DNA of 32,549 bases from Maribacter sp. (GCA_029287355.1 JARFRH010000307.1:1-32549); one strand, 5' to 3'; positions 6,885 through 15,314 are shown, counted from the first letter of the stretch. Numbers and translations: made by a program. Notes: generated from the letters alone by a model not told the origin.

Positions 6885-8607
6885 TTTTAACCTGTTCAAT
6901 ATAAGTATTGATTCTTTTTTCCAAAATGGATAAGGTAACAGTGCCTTGACCTAAAACTATTTCATGAAATTGGCGAATATCGAATTTACTACCTAGTTCG
7001 GCCTCCGCTTTCTTTCGAAGTTCTCTAATCTTCAATTCCCCCATTTTATAGGAAAGTGCCTGACCCGGCCAAGAAATATAGCGGTCTGTCTCGGTATTTA
7101 CTTCATGTATGGAAAGTGCGGTATTGGAAGCCATAAAATCTACGACCTGTTCTCTGGTCCACCCTTTTGCGTGAATACCTGTATCTACAACCAATCGACA
7201 CGCCCTCCACATCTCATAGGTCAACTTCCCAAAATGCTCGTAAGGTGTGGTGTACATCCCCATTTCTTCGGCAAGAAATTCAGTGTAGAGCCCCCAACCT
7301 TCGCCGTATGCAGACAAATACATATTTTTACGAAAATTTGGAATACTATCACCCAGCTCCTTATTCAAAGCTCCTTGCAAATGATGTCCGGGGACCGCTT
7401 CGTGAACAGTTAAAGAGGGCAAAGTATACAATGTACGGCTTGGCAAATCATAGGTATTCACCCAGTAATAACCCGGGTCCGTACTATTTTTATCGGTTCC
7501 AACATAACGACCACCCGTATATTTAGGCGCAATGGCATCGGGAACAGGTGCAACTCCATAGGGCTTTCTAGGGAGGGTTTTAAAGAATCTTGGCAATTGT
7601 TCATCCGCCCTTTTTGCCATGTCGCGGGCAATCGTGAGCAACTCTTTCGGCGTCTTGGCATAAAATTGATTGTCTGTTCTTAAGAACTTCAGAAAGTCTT
7701 GAAAACTTCCTTTAAACTTCAAATCATCAATGATTTGTTCCATTTGCGCCTTAATCCGTGAAACTTCATTTAGGCCTATTTGATGAATGTCATCCGCGGT
7801 ATAAGCGGTACTTGTTGTATAAAAGTTAATTCGATTTTGATAAAACTCTTTTCCCCGCGGGGTTTCCGAAATACCCAATGAGGTTCTTGTTTTGGTCAGG
7901 TATTCTTCCTCAAAAAACTTCTTGATTCTTTTAAATTGTGGCGTCACCTTGGTTTCGATGACTTCTTTGGCAGCCTTCAAGACGGAATCAACTTGGTCAA
8001 CCTTTAGTCCTTCCGGGAGATTTTTAAATGGCGAATAGTAAAAACTATCTTGGTAATCAGCTACGATATGATCATCATAGGTGCTCTCATACCCTTCGAA
8101 AATTACACGTGGTTGCGAAACTCCTTTTTTAAGGCCTTCCCGTAGGTTTACAAAATGCTGATCGACGAAATCGGGCAGGGCGTTCAACTTATTCAAATAC
8201 TTTTTGGCCTGCTCATAATTGTTTAAAGATCTGACGTTATATGTCAAACTGCTATGGAAGCCCGAATCCGATAACAATGGATTCAGATAGCGCTCGAATT
8301 CAAAGAAATCGATTTTATCGTTTAATTTGAACTGCAGCAATTCGAGAGATATCATGTCGGTTTCAGAAAGTTGCGCTGTATCAATGGTTGCCAACCGCTC
8401 AAGAATGCTTTTAGCGAAATCCGCTTCGTTCCGATAGCGTTCTTTGGTGTATAAGCCTAAGGGGTACTCTTTCTCATCATAATTTTCAAAAGCTTCATAA
8501 GTAGCTATGATGTCGGCTAATACTGTTCCCGAATTTTGAATATCATTTCCCTTGCATCCGAAGAGCATAATAAAAAATATCGCCAAAACGATTCTGTTGA
8601 ACCTCAT
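6874..8607 (-). CDS. DUF885 metallopeptidase-like lipoprotein
   Basis: 577 residues. A short lipoprotein signal ends at 'LFGC' (Cys 18), so the protein is likely anchored to a membrane and exposed to the periplasm or surface. The DUF885 signature is clear: 'TVHEAVPGHHLQGAL' (His402, Glu403, His408/409), a stretched zinc-peptidase motif HExxxGHH, followed about 30 residues later by 'AYGEGWGLYTEFLAEEMG', where Glu436 is the likely third ligand. The long helical N-terminal part and total length fit the family. Proven substrates are scarce; peptidase activity is the fold-based expectation. It sits inside the hydroxyproline operon (12 bases after the aldehyde dehydrogenase gene and overlapping the epimerase gene), so release of hydroxyproline or Hyp-dipeptides from collagen- or extensin-like peptides is a reasonable guess, not shown. 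Confidence 0.85.
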   Translation of the reverse strand: MRFNRIVLAIFFIMLFGCKGNDIQNSGTVLADIIATYEAFENYDEKEYPLGLYTKERYRNEADFAKSILERLATIDTAQLSETDMISLELLQFKLNDKIDFFEFERYLNPLLSDSGFHSSLTYNVRSLNNYEQAKKYLNKLNALPDFVDQHFVNLREGLKKGVSQPRVIFEGYESTYDDHIVADYQDSFYYSPFKNLPEGLKVDQVDSVLKAAKEVIETKVTPQFKRIKKFFEEEYLTKTRTSLGISETPRGKEFYQNRINFYTTSTAYTADDIHQIGLNEVSRIKAQMEQIIDDLKFKGSFQDFLKFLRTDNQFYAKTPKELLTIARDMAKRADEQLPRFFKTLPRKPYGVAPVPDAIAPKYTGGRYVGTDKNSTDPGYYWVNTYDLPSRTLYTLPSLTVHEAVPGHHLQGALNKELGDSIPNFRKNMYLSAYGEGWGLYTEFLAEEMGMYTTPYEHFGKLTYEMWRACRLVVDTGIHAKGWTREQVVDFMASNTALSIHEVNTETDRYISWPGQALSYKMGELKIRELRKKAEAELGSKFDIRQFHEIVLGQGTVTLSILEKRINTYIEQVKNGA

Positions 8608-8619
8608 TATGTATCGATT

Positions 8620-10203
8620 TTAGATTGCGGCTTTTGTTTGCTCATTATTGACCGATCTCAAAATGCCTAAAGGATTTGAATTTTTCAGTTCATTGGGCAA
8701 TAGATCATCTGGCCAACTTTGATAACTAAAAGGACGTACCCATCTTTTTATCGATTGCGTACCCACAGCAGTAAAACGACTATCCGTTGACGCGGGATAT
8801 GGTCCTCCATGTTGCATCGATGGACAAACTTCAACACCCGTTGGCACTCCGTTGAATATGATGCGTCCTACCCTATTTTGTAGTGCCGCTATCACCATAG
8901 GGTATGCACTGATTTCATCGTTATCGGAAATGATCGTGCCTGTTAGTTGACCTTCTAAATTCGAAATGATTTGCTGTAATTCCGCAGCGTCCTTGCATTT
9001 CACTACCATAGAAAATGGTCCGAATACTTCTTGGTGTAGCCGGGTATTTTCTAAAAAAGTACTTCCTTCAACGGTGACCACTGCTTGCCTTGCATAATTC
9101 ACAGCCACCTCGGTCCCATAATCCGCGGCAACAACAAGACCCGATTGGTCAATTGCGGTCTGTTTATTCTTTTCATAAGCTCCAATAATATTCGGATGAA
9201 GCATACAGGAGGGTTCGATTTTGACAATCTCTTCGGATAGTGCCTTAATAAAATTTGTGAGGCCTTGTCCTTCAATTCCCAGTAATAATCCAGGATTGGT
9301 ACAAAATTGTCCCGCAGCAAGAGTAATAGACCCCGCATAGGTTTTCGCTAACTCACCGGAACGATTCTTCAATGCCTCAGGTAACATGACCACTGGATTA
9401 ATACTCCCCATTTCCGCAAAAACAGGAATCGGTTCATCACGCCGAGCGGCCAAATCAAAAAGTGCTCTACCCCCTTTAATACTGCCGGTGAATCCAACCG
9501 CTTTTACCTGCGGATGTTCTACCAATTGAACACCAACTTCAATTCCGCTGCTATTTAGATTAGAAAATACACCATTGGGCATTCCCGTTTTTTCCGCCGC
9601 TTTAATAATGGCCGAAGCAACCATTTCTCCAGTACCTGCATGCATCGGGTGTGACTTTACTATAACCGGGCAACCTGCCGCCAAAGCGGCCGCGGTATCC
9701 CCTCCTGCAGTTGAAAATGCCAGAGGAAAATTGCTCGCCCCGAAGACCACAACGGGTCCTAGAGGAACCATCATTTTCCTCATATCAGGTTTGGGTATAG
9801 GTGCTCTATCAGGAATGGCCGTGTCAATAGTGGCCTCCACCCATGAGCCCTCTTCAACCAAAGCGGCAAAAGCCCGCAACTGACCAACTGTTCTTCCACG
9901 CTCTCCTTTGGCCCTACCTTCGGGCAAACCAGACTCAGAACAATACATTTGAATCAGCGCATCACCCGTGGCCAAAATCTCATCGGCAATGGTATTCAAA
10001 AAAGCGGCTTTTTCTTTCCCTGATTTTTGATTGTAAGCGATATAGGCATCCGAGGCCAAAAAAACAGCTTCATTGATTTCCTCCGTACTCGCCTCCACGA
10101 ACTCATTCTCGTTCTCCATATTCAATAATGGATTGAATGTTCTATAGGTTTTAGTTCCGTTTCCTGATAACCTATTTCCGATATAGTTTTTTCCTGTAAT
10201 CAT
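8620..10203 (-). CDS. 2-oxoglutarate semialdehyde dehydrogenase (NADP+-type aldehyde dehydrogenase)
   Basis: 527 residues, the length of the larger KGSADH group of aldehyde dehydrogenases. Catalytic features: 'VVVFGASNFPLAFS' with the oxyanion Asn158, cofactor segment 'PVIVKSHPMHAGTGE', 'VGFTGSIKGGRALFD', general base Glu264 in 'PVFAEMGSINPV', and nucleophile Cys301 in 'AAGQFCTNPGL'. The combination 'KSHPMH' and 'EMGSINPV' is typical of enzymes annotated as aldehyde dehydrogenase (NADP+) that oxidise 2-oxoglutarate semialdehyde to 2-oxoglutarate. This is the last carbon step of hydroxyproline breakdown and also of oxidative pentose pathways, so it may also serve the dehydratase encoded at 1376-2209. 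Its ATG overlaps the stop of the broken DUF1272 gene by four bases (ATGA), pointing to translational coupling. Confidence 0.9.
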   Translation of the reverse strand: MITGKNYIGNRLSGNGTKTYRTFNPLLNMENENEFVEASTEEINEAVFLASDAYIAYNQKSGKEKAAFLNTIADEILATGDALIQMYCSESGLPEGRAKGERGRTVGQLRAFAALVEEGSWVEATIDTAIPDRAPIPKPDMRKMMVPLGPVVVFGASNFPLAFSTAGGDTAAALAAGCPVIVKSHPMHAGTGEMVASAIIKAAEKTGMPNGVFSNLNSSGIEVGVQLVEHPQVKAVGFTGSIKGGRALFDLAARRDEPIPVFAEMGSINPVVMLPEALKNRSGELAKTYAGSITLAAGQFCTNPGLLLGIEGQGLTNFIKALSEEIVKIEPSCMLHPNIIGAYEKNKQTAIDQSGLVVAADYGTEVAVNYARQAVVTVEGSTFLENTRLHQEVFGPFSMVVKCKDAAELQQIISNLEGQLTGTIISDNDEISAYPMVIAALQNRVGRIIFNGVPTGVEVCPSMQHGGPYPASTDSRFTAVGTQSIKRWVRPFSYQSWPDDLLPNELKNSNPLGILRSVNNEQTKAAI

Positions 10204-10466
10204 ATTTTCTGTATTCTTTTTAAATGTGCTTCAACATCAACTGGTTTGTGCACCACTTTTTGCGAAACGGGATATTTATCTAAAAGCGTCTCCGGTCGTA
10301 TCGGTCGTTTTGAAAAACCGCCACCACAATTGGGACAAATGAGTTGCAAAACATCATTTACACAAGGGGCACAAAAGGTACATTCAAAAGTACAAATCAT
10401 TGCCTATTCAGAATCAAAAGGCAATGATTTATTACAATTTTCGCAACTTGGCCTTATTTCCCGCAT
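10200..10466 (-). pseudogene. DUF1272 zinc-ribbon protein interrupted by an in-frame TAG
   Basis: Reading from the ATG at 10466 gives 'MREIRPSCENCNKSLPFDSE', then TAG (10406-10404), then in the same frame Ala, 'MICTFECTFCAPCVND', 'CPNCGGGFSKRPIRP' and a tail to the TGA at 10200. Both halves match DUF1272, a small cysteine-rich family with an N-terminal 'RP.CE.C...LP' knuckle and 'C.FECTFC..C....CPNCGG'. The stop therefore splits one conserved domain. The intact gene would start 2 bases after the deaminase stop and overlap the next start by 4 bases, so it was a true operon member. A restart at the ATG at 10400, 3 bases after the TAG, could still make a 66-residue form without the first CxxC knuckle. 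Nonsense mutation, sequencing error or readthrough are all possible. Confidence 0.8.
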
Positions 10467-10468
10467 TA

Positions 10469-11383
10469 TTATAATGATTGATAATCAGGTAAAGTAGGTC
10501 TGGATTTCAGTGCATCTTCAATAACTTTCAACACTCTTTTTCGTTCATCGCCAGCAAGCTTTAGTCTTGGTTTTCTAACGGTTTCAGTGCCTATACCTGT
10601 AGCTACTTCTGCCAATTTAATGTTTTGAACCAATTGTGGGCTAATATCCAATTCCAGCAACGGTAAGAACCAGCGGTAAATTTCAATTGCTTCTTTTGCA
10701 CGGCCTGCTTTTGCCAATTCATAAATAGCAACGGTCTCTGCAGGGAAAGCGCACACCAACCCGGCAACCCAACCATCAGCACCCATAAAAAGACTTTCGA
10801 GAGCCAATGGATCTACTCCTGTTAATATACTAAGGCGTTCTCCAAAACGGTTTCGTAACCTACCAATATTAATAAGATCTCTTGTCGATTCTTTTACGGC
10901 GGTAATATTGTCAAGTTCGAGTAATTCCTCAAACATATCAACGGTTACTTCAATTTTATAATCCACAGGATTATTATAAATCATGATTGGAAGTTCGGTA
11001 CTTGAAGCGATTTCCTTAAAATAGTGTACCGTTTCGAGGTCGGTTGATTTATATCGCATTGGAGGCAAAATCATCAAGGCATCCGCTCCATTCTTGTGAG
11101 CATCCGATGCCGCCTCGATAGCAACCTTTGTTGCCTGTTCTGCAATGGTCATAACAACAGGTATTTTTCCTTCGCACAGCTGAACAGTCTCTCTAACTAG
11201 AGTGTTTTTTTCCTCAGCCAACAGGGTACTAGCTTCTCCTAACGACCCCCCTAGAACAATGCCATGAACTCCCGCATCTATTTGAGCCCTTATATTTTTA
11301 GCAAACATGTTCAAATCGAGGGTATCATCTTCGTTAAATTTAGTGGTTACCGCGGGCATTACGCCTGTCCATTCTACTTTCAT
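10469..11383 (-). CDS. DapA/NanA-fold lyase, probable 1-pyrroline-4-hydroxy-2-carboxylate deaminase
   Basis: 304 residues of the dihydrodipicolinate synthase superfamily. The Schiff-base lysine is Lys164 in 'ITAVKESTRD' and the proton-relay tyrosine is Tyr136 in 'PIMIYNNPVDYK'. The carboxylate-binding loop reads 'LGGSLGEAS' instead of the 'GTTGE' of true DapA, which argues against a lysine-biosynthesis role. In hydroxyproline clusters this family member deaminates 1-pyrroline-4-hydroxy-2-carboxylate to 2-oxoglutarate semialdehyde. Epimerase, dehydrogenase and KGSADH genes on the same operon make this the best assignment; 2-keto-3-deoxy sugar-acid dehydratase activity is the alternative. It is the first gene of the operon, divergent from the AraC regulator, with a promoter-like element at 11408-11415. 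Confidence 0.85.
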   Translation of the reverse strand: MKVEWTGVMPAVTTKFNEDDTLDLNMFAKNIRAQIDAGVHGIVLGGSLGEASTLLAEEKNTLVRETVQLCEGKIPVVMTIAEQATKVAIEAASDAHKNGADALMILPPMRYKSTDLETVHYFKEIASSTELPIMIYNNPVDYKIEVTVDMFEELLELDNITAVKESTRDLINIGRLRNRFGERLSILTGVDPLALESLFMGADGWVAGLVCAFPAETVAIYELAKAGRAKEAIEIYRWFLPLLELDISPQLVQNIKLAEVATGIGTETVRKPRLKLAGDERKRVLKVIEDALKSRPTLPDYQSL

Positions 11384-11407
11384 GATGTGTATTTAAAAAG
11401 GTTTCTA

Positions 11408-11415
11408 CAAAAATA
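11408..11415 (-). promoter_or_regulatory. Candidate -7 element of the hydroxyproline operon
   Basis: On the minus strand this reads TATTTTTG, an exact match to the Bacteroidota -7 consensus TAnnTTTG, 24 bases before the start codon at 11383. No TTTG is found at the expected -33 spacing, which would fit a promoter that needs an activator such as the divergent AraC protein. Confidence 0.4.
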
Positions 11416-11440
11416 AAAGGAAAAGACCAAAAGGATTACT

Positions 11441-11482
11441 TTCATTTTATCCAAATTTGAGACTATATTATCTTCATTTGAT
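11441..11482. promoter_or_regulatory. Candidate operator: direct repeat TTCATTTkAT in the divergent intergenic region
   Basis: TTCATTTTAT (11441-11450) and TTCATTTGAT (11473-11482) differ at one base and start 32 bases apart, about three helical turns, so they would face the same side of the helix. AraC-family proteins often bind such direct repeats. The second copy also contains a TTTG (11477-11480) that could be the -33 element of the araC-like gene starting at 11520. A chance occurrence in AT-rich DNA is possible. Confidence 0.3.
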
Positions 11483-11519
11483 GAGTATTTAATTTAAAAA
11501 GTATAATATTCGCATAGTT

Positions 11520-12383
11520 ATGAAGGTAAGACCTTTTCAAATACTGAAACCGCTCGAAGAAAACTTGATCGTTCAGGTAGATAAATCCCAAGGGTTTTAT
11601 AAGCACTTACATCAACATAGGGAAATGCAATTGAGCTTAGTTGTCAAAGGGAATGGCAAACTACTTGTCGGCGATAGTATTCATCCCTTTAATGATGGGG
11701 ATTTTTTTGCCATTGGATCCAATAGTCCTCACCTTTTTAAAACTGAAGAGTCGAATGAGCAGGTCCATATGATATCGCTTTTCTTTACCAATGAAACTTT
11801 TGGCAAGGACTTCTTCGAGTTATCCGATTTAAAAGAGATAAAAACATTTTTCGAAATCATTGCTGATGGATTTAGGCCCTTGAGTGATCAAAATGAAATA
11901 GCTCGACTAATGCATCAATTTCCTAAGGCCTCCAAACTATCGCGAATTTTATTGTTCTTGCAGCTATTAAAGTTATCCTGCGATATAGAAAAGAAACCCC
12001 TGACGGATTTTATATACCCAAAACAAACCGGTCTTCTGGCAGGTGAGCGCTTGCAGGTGGTTTTTGATCATGTACTTCACAATTTTCAAAAAGAAATCAA
12101 ACTCGATTCAATTGCGGAGTTAGTACACATGACCCCGAACGCGTTTTGCCGCTTTTTCAAACAACGAACCAATAAAACACTATTCCAATTTTTAATTGAA
12201 TTACGTATTGAGCACGCAAGTCAACTTCTTAAACAACACCAAGACCTTTCGATAGCCGAAATAGCAGAACGTTCCGGTTTTAATACCATTTCCAATTTCA
12301 ATAGAAAATTCATGGGGATTAAAGGAATAAAACCCTCGCAATACGCAAAACAATTACCAAAAGATGAAATATTTTTAGCCTAA
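11520..12383 (+). CDS. AraC-family transcriptional regulator with cupin sensor domain
   Basis: 287 residues. The N-terminal half is a cupin-like AraC sensor: 'FYKHLHQHREMQLSLVVKG', 'GDSIHPFNDGDFFAIGSNSPHLFK' (His-containing motifs typical of ligand-binding AraC arms). The C-terminal 100 residues are a double HTH: 'IKLDSIAELVHMTPNAFCRF' (first HTH) and 'SIAEIAERSGFNTISNFNRK' (second HTH), then the family's 'G..PSQYAKQ' end. It is divergent from the hydroxyproline operon with a 136-base shared control region, so control of that operon, with hydroxyproline or a pathway intermediate as ligand, is likely but inferred. It is convergent with galM, with only 6 bases between the stops. Confidence 0.9.
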   Translation: MKVRPFQILKPLEENLIVQVDKSQGFYKHLHQHREMQLSLVVKGNGKLLVGDSIHPFNDGDFFAIGSNSPHLFKTEESNEQVHMISLFFTNETFGKDFFELSDLKEIKTFFEIIADGFRPLSDQNEIARLMHQFPKASKLSRILLFLQLLKLSCDIEKKPLTDFIYPKQTGLLAGERLQVVFDHVLHNFQKEIKLDSIAELVHMTPNAFCRFFKQRTNKTLFQFLIELRIEHASQLLKQHQDLSIAEIAERSGFNTISNFNRKFMGIKGIKPSQYAKQLPKDEIFLA

Positions 12384-12389
12384 AGGATC

Positions 12390-13574
12390 TTATTCTTCCA
12401 CCACTCCGAACTTATATACCGTAGTAGTCTCATATACTTCACCCGGGTTTAATAGCGTACTTGGAAATTCAGGTTTATTAGGCGAATCAGGATAATGTTG
12501 GGTTTCAAAACAAAACGAGCCACGAAAAAGATATGGCTTTCCTGTTTTCCCGATATCCGATCCGTTCATGAAATTTCCCGTATAAAATTGCACTCCCGGC
12601 TCGCTGGTATAAACTTCCATGGTTCTTCCGCTAACCGGTTCTGTAATGGTCGCTGTCAACTTCAAACCTTCTTCGTTTTTCGGAGTAGCATTGATTACAT
12701 AATTGTGATCATATCCTTTACCAATTTTTAGCTGTTCAAAATCTGAATCAATGTCTCTTCCTATAGTTTTAGGGGTTTTGAAATCAAAAGGGGTTCCAGC
12801 AACTTTTTCAATACTCCCAGTGGGTATAAGTCCATCATCAACAGGCGTGTATGCATCCGCATTTATCATGACCACATGATCAGTGATATCACCATTTCCT
12901 TCGCCTTTTAAATTAAAGAAAGAATGGTTCGTCAAATTGACAACTGTCGCTTTATCTGTGGTAGCTTTATATTTGATTTTCAGTTCATTACTGTCATTTA
13001 AAGTATATATGACTTTAACATCAAGATTACCCGGATATCCCTCTTCCATATCAGGGGAAATTCTTGAAAAAGAAATTGAATTTTCACTGAAACCATCTAC
13101 TTTCCAAACCACGCTTTCAAAACCCTTGGTACCCCCATGTAAATGATTTTCACCATTGTTTTTCACCAGATTATAAGTGGCATCCCCGATTTTAAAAGTC
13201 CCCTTTCCGATACGATTTCCATACCTTCCGATAACGGAACCGTAATAGTTTCTATTTTCAACAAACTCCTTTAAAGTCGCATAGCCTAAAACCACATCTT
13301 CGAATTTTCCATTTTTATCAGGAGCGTGCAGCGAAACAAGGCGTTGACCATAATTGGTAAAGGTGATTTCGATACCATTGGTATTCCTCAAGGTATAAAA
13401 GCCCACCGAATCACCTTCTATTTCGTCAACAAAGTCAGCAGGTCTTACCGTAGTCTTTAATTTCATCATCTTTTCAGGTGTACTGGCTTTCGATTTATTT
13501 TCCGCTTTTTCTTTGCAAGACCATACTAAAAATATAATAGCTACAGATAGCCCCAAGCCTTTTAAAATTCTCAT
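12390..13574 (-). CDS. galM: Aldose 1-epimerase (galactose mutarotase), lipoprotein
   Basis: 394 residues. The signal ends in the lipobox 'LVWSC' (Cys 20), so it is an exported, anchored mutarotase, as is common in Bacteroidota. The GalM fold is recognisable by 'YGNRIGKGTFKIG', 'NGENHLHGGTKGFESVVW' (first active-site His), 'NLTNHSFFNLKGEG' (second His), 'ADAYTPVDDGLIPTG', 'YDHNYVI' and the C-terminal 'FCFETQHYPDSPN' containing the catalytic Glu. It interconverts alpha and beta anomers of aldohexoses, easing uptake or breakdown of released sugars. Length is slightly above cytoplasmic GalM because of the export signal and linker. It is probably a single-gene unit; no sugar operon is seen beside it. 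Confidence 0.92.
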   Translation of the reverse strand: MRILKGLGLSVAIIFLVWSCKEKAENKSKASTPEKMMKLKTTVRPADFVDEIEGDSVGFYTLRNTNGIEITFTNYGQRLVSLHAPDKNGKFEDVVLGYATLKEFVENRNYYGSVIGRYGNRIGKGTFKIGDATYNLVKNNGENHLHGGTKGFESVVWKVDGFSENSISFSRISPDMEEGYPGNLDVKVIYTLNDSNELKIKYKATTDKATVVNLTNHSFFNLKGEGNGDITDHVVMINADAYTPVDDGLIPTGSIEKVAGTPFDFKTPKTIGRDIDSDFEQLKIGKGYDHNYVINATPKNEEGLKLTATITEPVSGRTMEVYTSEPGVQFYTGNFMNGSDIGKTGKPYLFRGSFCFETQHYPDSPNKPEFPSTLLNPGEVYETTTVYKFGVVEE

Positions 13575-13717
13575 GATATTTGAAATTGATTATTAACACC
13601 CAAGTCCTTTACAAGGTAATGAAAATTGTTAAATGGTTCGTTTGCCTAATTTCGATTGCATGTAAAGCCTAAAGGTATAATTAATTGCCGCTCAATTCTT
13701 ATTAGCTGATATTTCAC

Positions 13718-13725
13718 TATTTTTG
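13718..13725 (+). promoter_or_regulatory. Candidate -7 element of the M28 peptidase gene
   Basis: TATTTTTG matches TAnnTTTG exactly and lies 26 bases before the ATG at 13752, a leader length similar to other genes in this window. A matching -33 TTTG is not seen at 19-21 bases upstream, so the call is tentative. Confidence 0.4.
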
Positions 13726-13751
13726 GCGAATTATAATTCAAGAAAACTAGA

Positions 13752-15314
13752 ATGAAAAAAATACTTTTCGCCTTAATTATCCTTGCCGTTGCCTGTAATT
13801 CCTCACAAAAGACGGTCAAAGACCCTGTTGAACCAGCAGTGGTAAAAGCAGACCCGAAAGAATATGCGGCAACAATAACCGAAGAAGAGTTGAAAGAGCA
13901 TCTCATGGTATATGCTTCGGACGAGTATGAAGGACGGGAAACCGGCACTCCCGGGCAGAAAAAGGCTGTTGCATATATTAAGAAGGAATACGAAAAGCTA
14001 GGAATTTCTGCTGCTAAAAGCGATGGGGATTATTTTCAGAAAGTTCCACTGGAATTAAAGAAAGTACCAAATGGGTCGATTACGATTAACGGAAAAGAAC
14101 ATAGTATTGGAGAAGGTTTTTTGACGTTCACTTCAAGCGAAGGCACTTTTGAGAATATCATCTATGCGGGCTATGGTGTTGAAGAAGGCCAGTATTCCGA
14201 TTTTTCGGATATTGATGTGAGCGGCAAGGTTGTTCTGATAAAAGCTGGAGAGCCTAAAAATGAAGATGGTATGTTTACCTTATCTGGATCTACTAAAAGT
14301 TCAAAATGGGGAGACCCAAACGAATCTATGGCCTTGAAAGACGAATTATTACAAAGTAAGGGAGCCAAGGGAATGTTGTATTATGACATGGATAATTATC
14401 AGCGATTTACAAGCTATTTTCAGTACATGAAGAATAATGACAGTGGACAAATGTCAATCAAAACAAGCAATAAAGACAACAGTTTTGCCATCTACCTTAA
14501 TTCAGAAGTCGCAAAAGAACTTTTGGTTGATATTGATACCAATCATACCCCTTCCGTCGTCAAAACCTCTTTAATAGTTGCTACAGCAACTGAAAATGAC
14601 GAAATCGATTCGGAAAATGTTGCGGCGGTACTGAAAGGTTCAGAAAAACCTGATGAGTACGTGGTTATTTCGTCTCACCTAGATCACATTGGCATTACTA
14701 ATGACGGCCAAATCAATAATGGAGCAGACGATGATGGCTCTGGCACCGTGGCACTCCTTGAAATTGCCCAAGCTTTCAAAAAGGCAGCTGATGAGGGCAG
14801 AGGTCCAAAGCGCTCTATCGTCTTTTTGCATGTCACAGGTGAAGAAAAAGGACTTTTGGGATCAAAGTACTATACGGACATAGAACCTATCATACCCTTA
14901 GAAAATACCATTGCGAATCTAAATATTGATATGATTGGACGCATAGACCCCAAACGCGAAGGAGATAGAAATTACATATACTTGATAGGCTCGGACAAAT
15001 TGAGCACAGATCTTCATGAACTTTCCGAAGAAGTAAACAAAGAGTTTATGAATATAGAATTGGATTACACCTACAATGACGAAAACGACCCGAATCGTTT
15101 TTACTACAGAAGTGATCATTACAATTTTGCAAAAAACAACATTCCGATTATATTCTATTTTAATGGCACGCACGCGGACTATCACAGGCCTGGTGACACG
15201 CCCGATAAAATAAATTATGACCTGCTAGAGAATAGATCTCGCTTAATCTTTCATACCGCTTGGGAAATAGCCAATCGTGATGCGCGTATTGCAGTTGATA
15301 AAGCAATTGAATAA
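13752..15314 (+). CDS. M28-family zinc metallopeptidase, lipoprotein, with PA-like insert
   Basis: 520 residues. The lipoprotein signal ends 'LAVAC' (Cys 15). Residues about 120-270 form a protease-associated (PA) type segment ('IIYAGYGVEEGQYSDF', 'SGKVVLIKAGEP'). The M28 catalytic domain follows: 'VISSHLDHIG' (His, Asp ligands), 'NNGADDDGSGTVALLEIA' (bridging Asp), 'HVTGEEKGLLGSKYY' (Glu base and Glu ligand), 'LNIDMIGRID' (Asp ligand) and 'YRSDHYNFAKNNIPIIFYF', with final His in 'THADYHRPGDTPDKI'. All ligands are present, so it is likely active as an aminopeptidase outside the cytoplasm. Such enzymes are common single genes in Bacteroidota. There is no close operon partner; tRNA-His on the opposite strand follows. 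Confidence 0.93.
   Translation: MKKILFALIILAVACNSSQKTVKDPVEPAVVKADPKEYAATITEEELKEHLMVYASDEYEGRETGTPGQKKAVAYIKKEYEKLGISAAKSDGDYFQKVPLELKKVPNGSITINGKEHSIGEGFLTFTSSEGTFENIIYAGYGVEEGQYSDFSDIDVSGKVVLIKAGEPKNEDGMFTLSGSTKSSKWGDPNESMALKDELLQSKGAKGMLYYDMDNYQRFTSYFQYMKNNDSGQMSIKTSNKDNSFAIYLNSEVAKELLVDIDTNHTPSVVKTSLIVATATENDEIDSENVAAVLKGSEKPDEYVVISSHLDHIGITNDGQINNGADDDGSGTVALLEIAQAFKKAADEGRGPKRSIVFLHVTGEEKGLLGSKYYTDIEPIIPLENTIANLNIDMIGRIDPKREGDRNYIYLIGSDKLSTDLHELSEEVNKEFMNIELDYTYNDENDPNRFYYRSDHYNFAKNNIPIIFYFNGTHADYHRPGDTPDKINYDLLENRSRLIFHTAWEIANRDARIAVDKAIE

Noticed and set aside
7105-7526. Two overlapping open frames on the plus strand (about 100-120 codons)
   Set aside because: Both are antisense to the DUF885 gene where the HExxxGHH region is encoded; no recognisable protein.
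10469-11383. True dihydrodipicolinate synthase (lysine biosynthesis)
   Set aside because: The substrate loop is 'GGSLGE' rather than 'GTTGE', and the gene heads a hydroxyproline catabolic operon.
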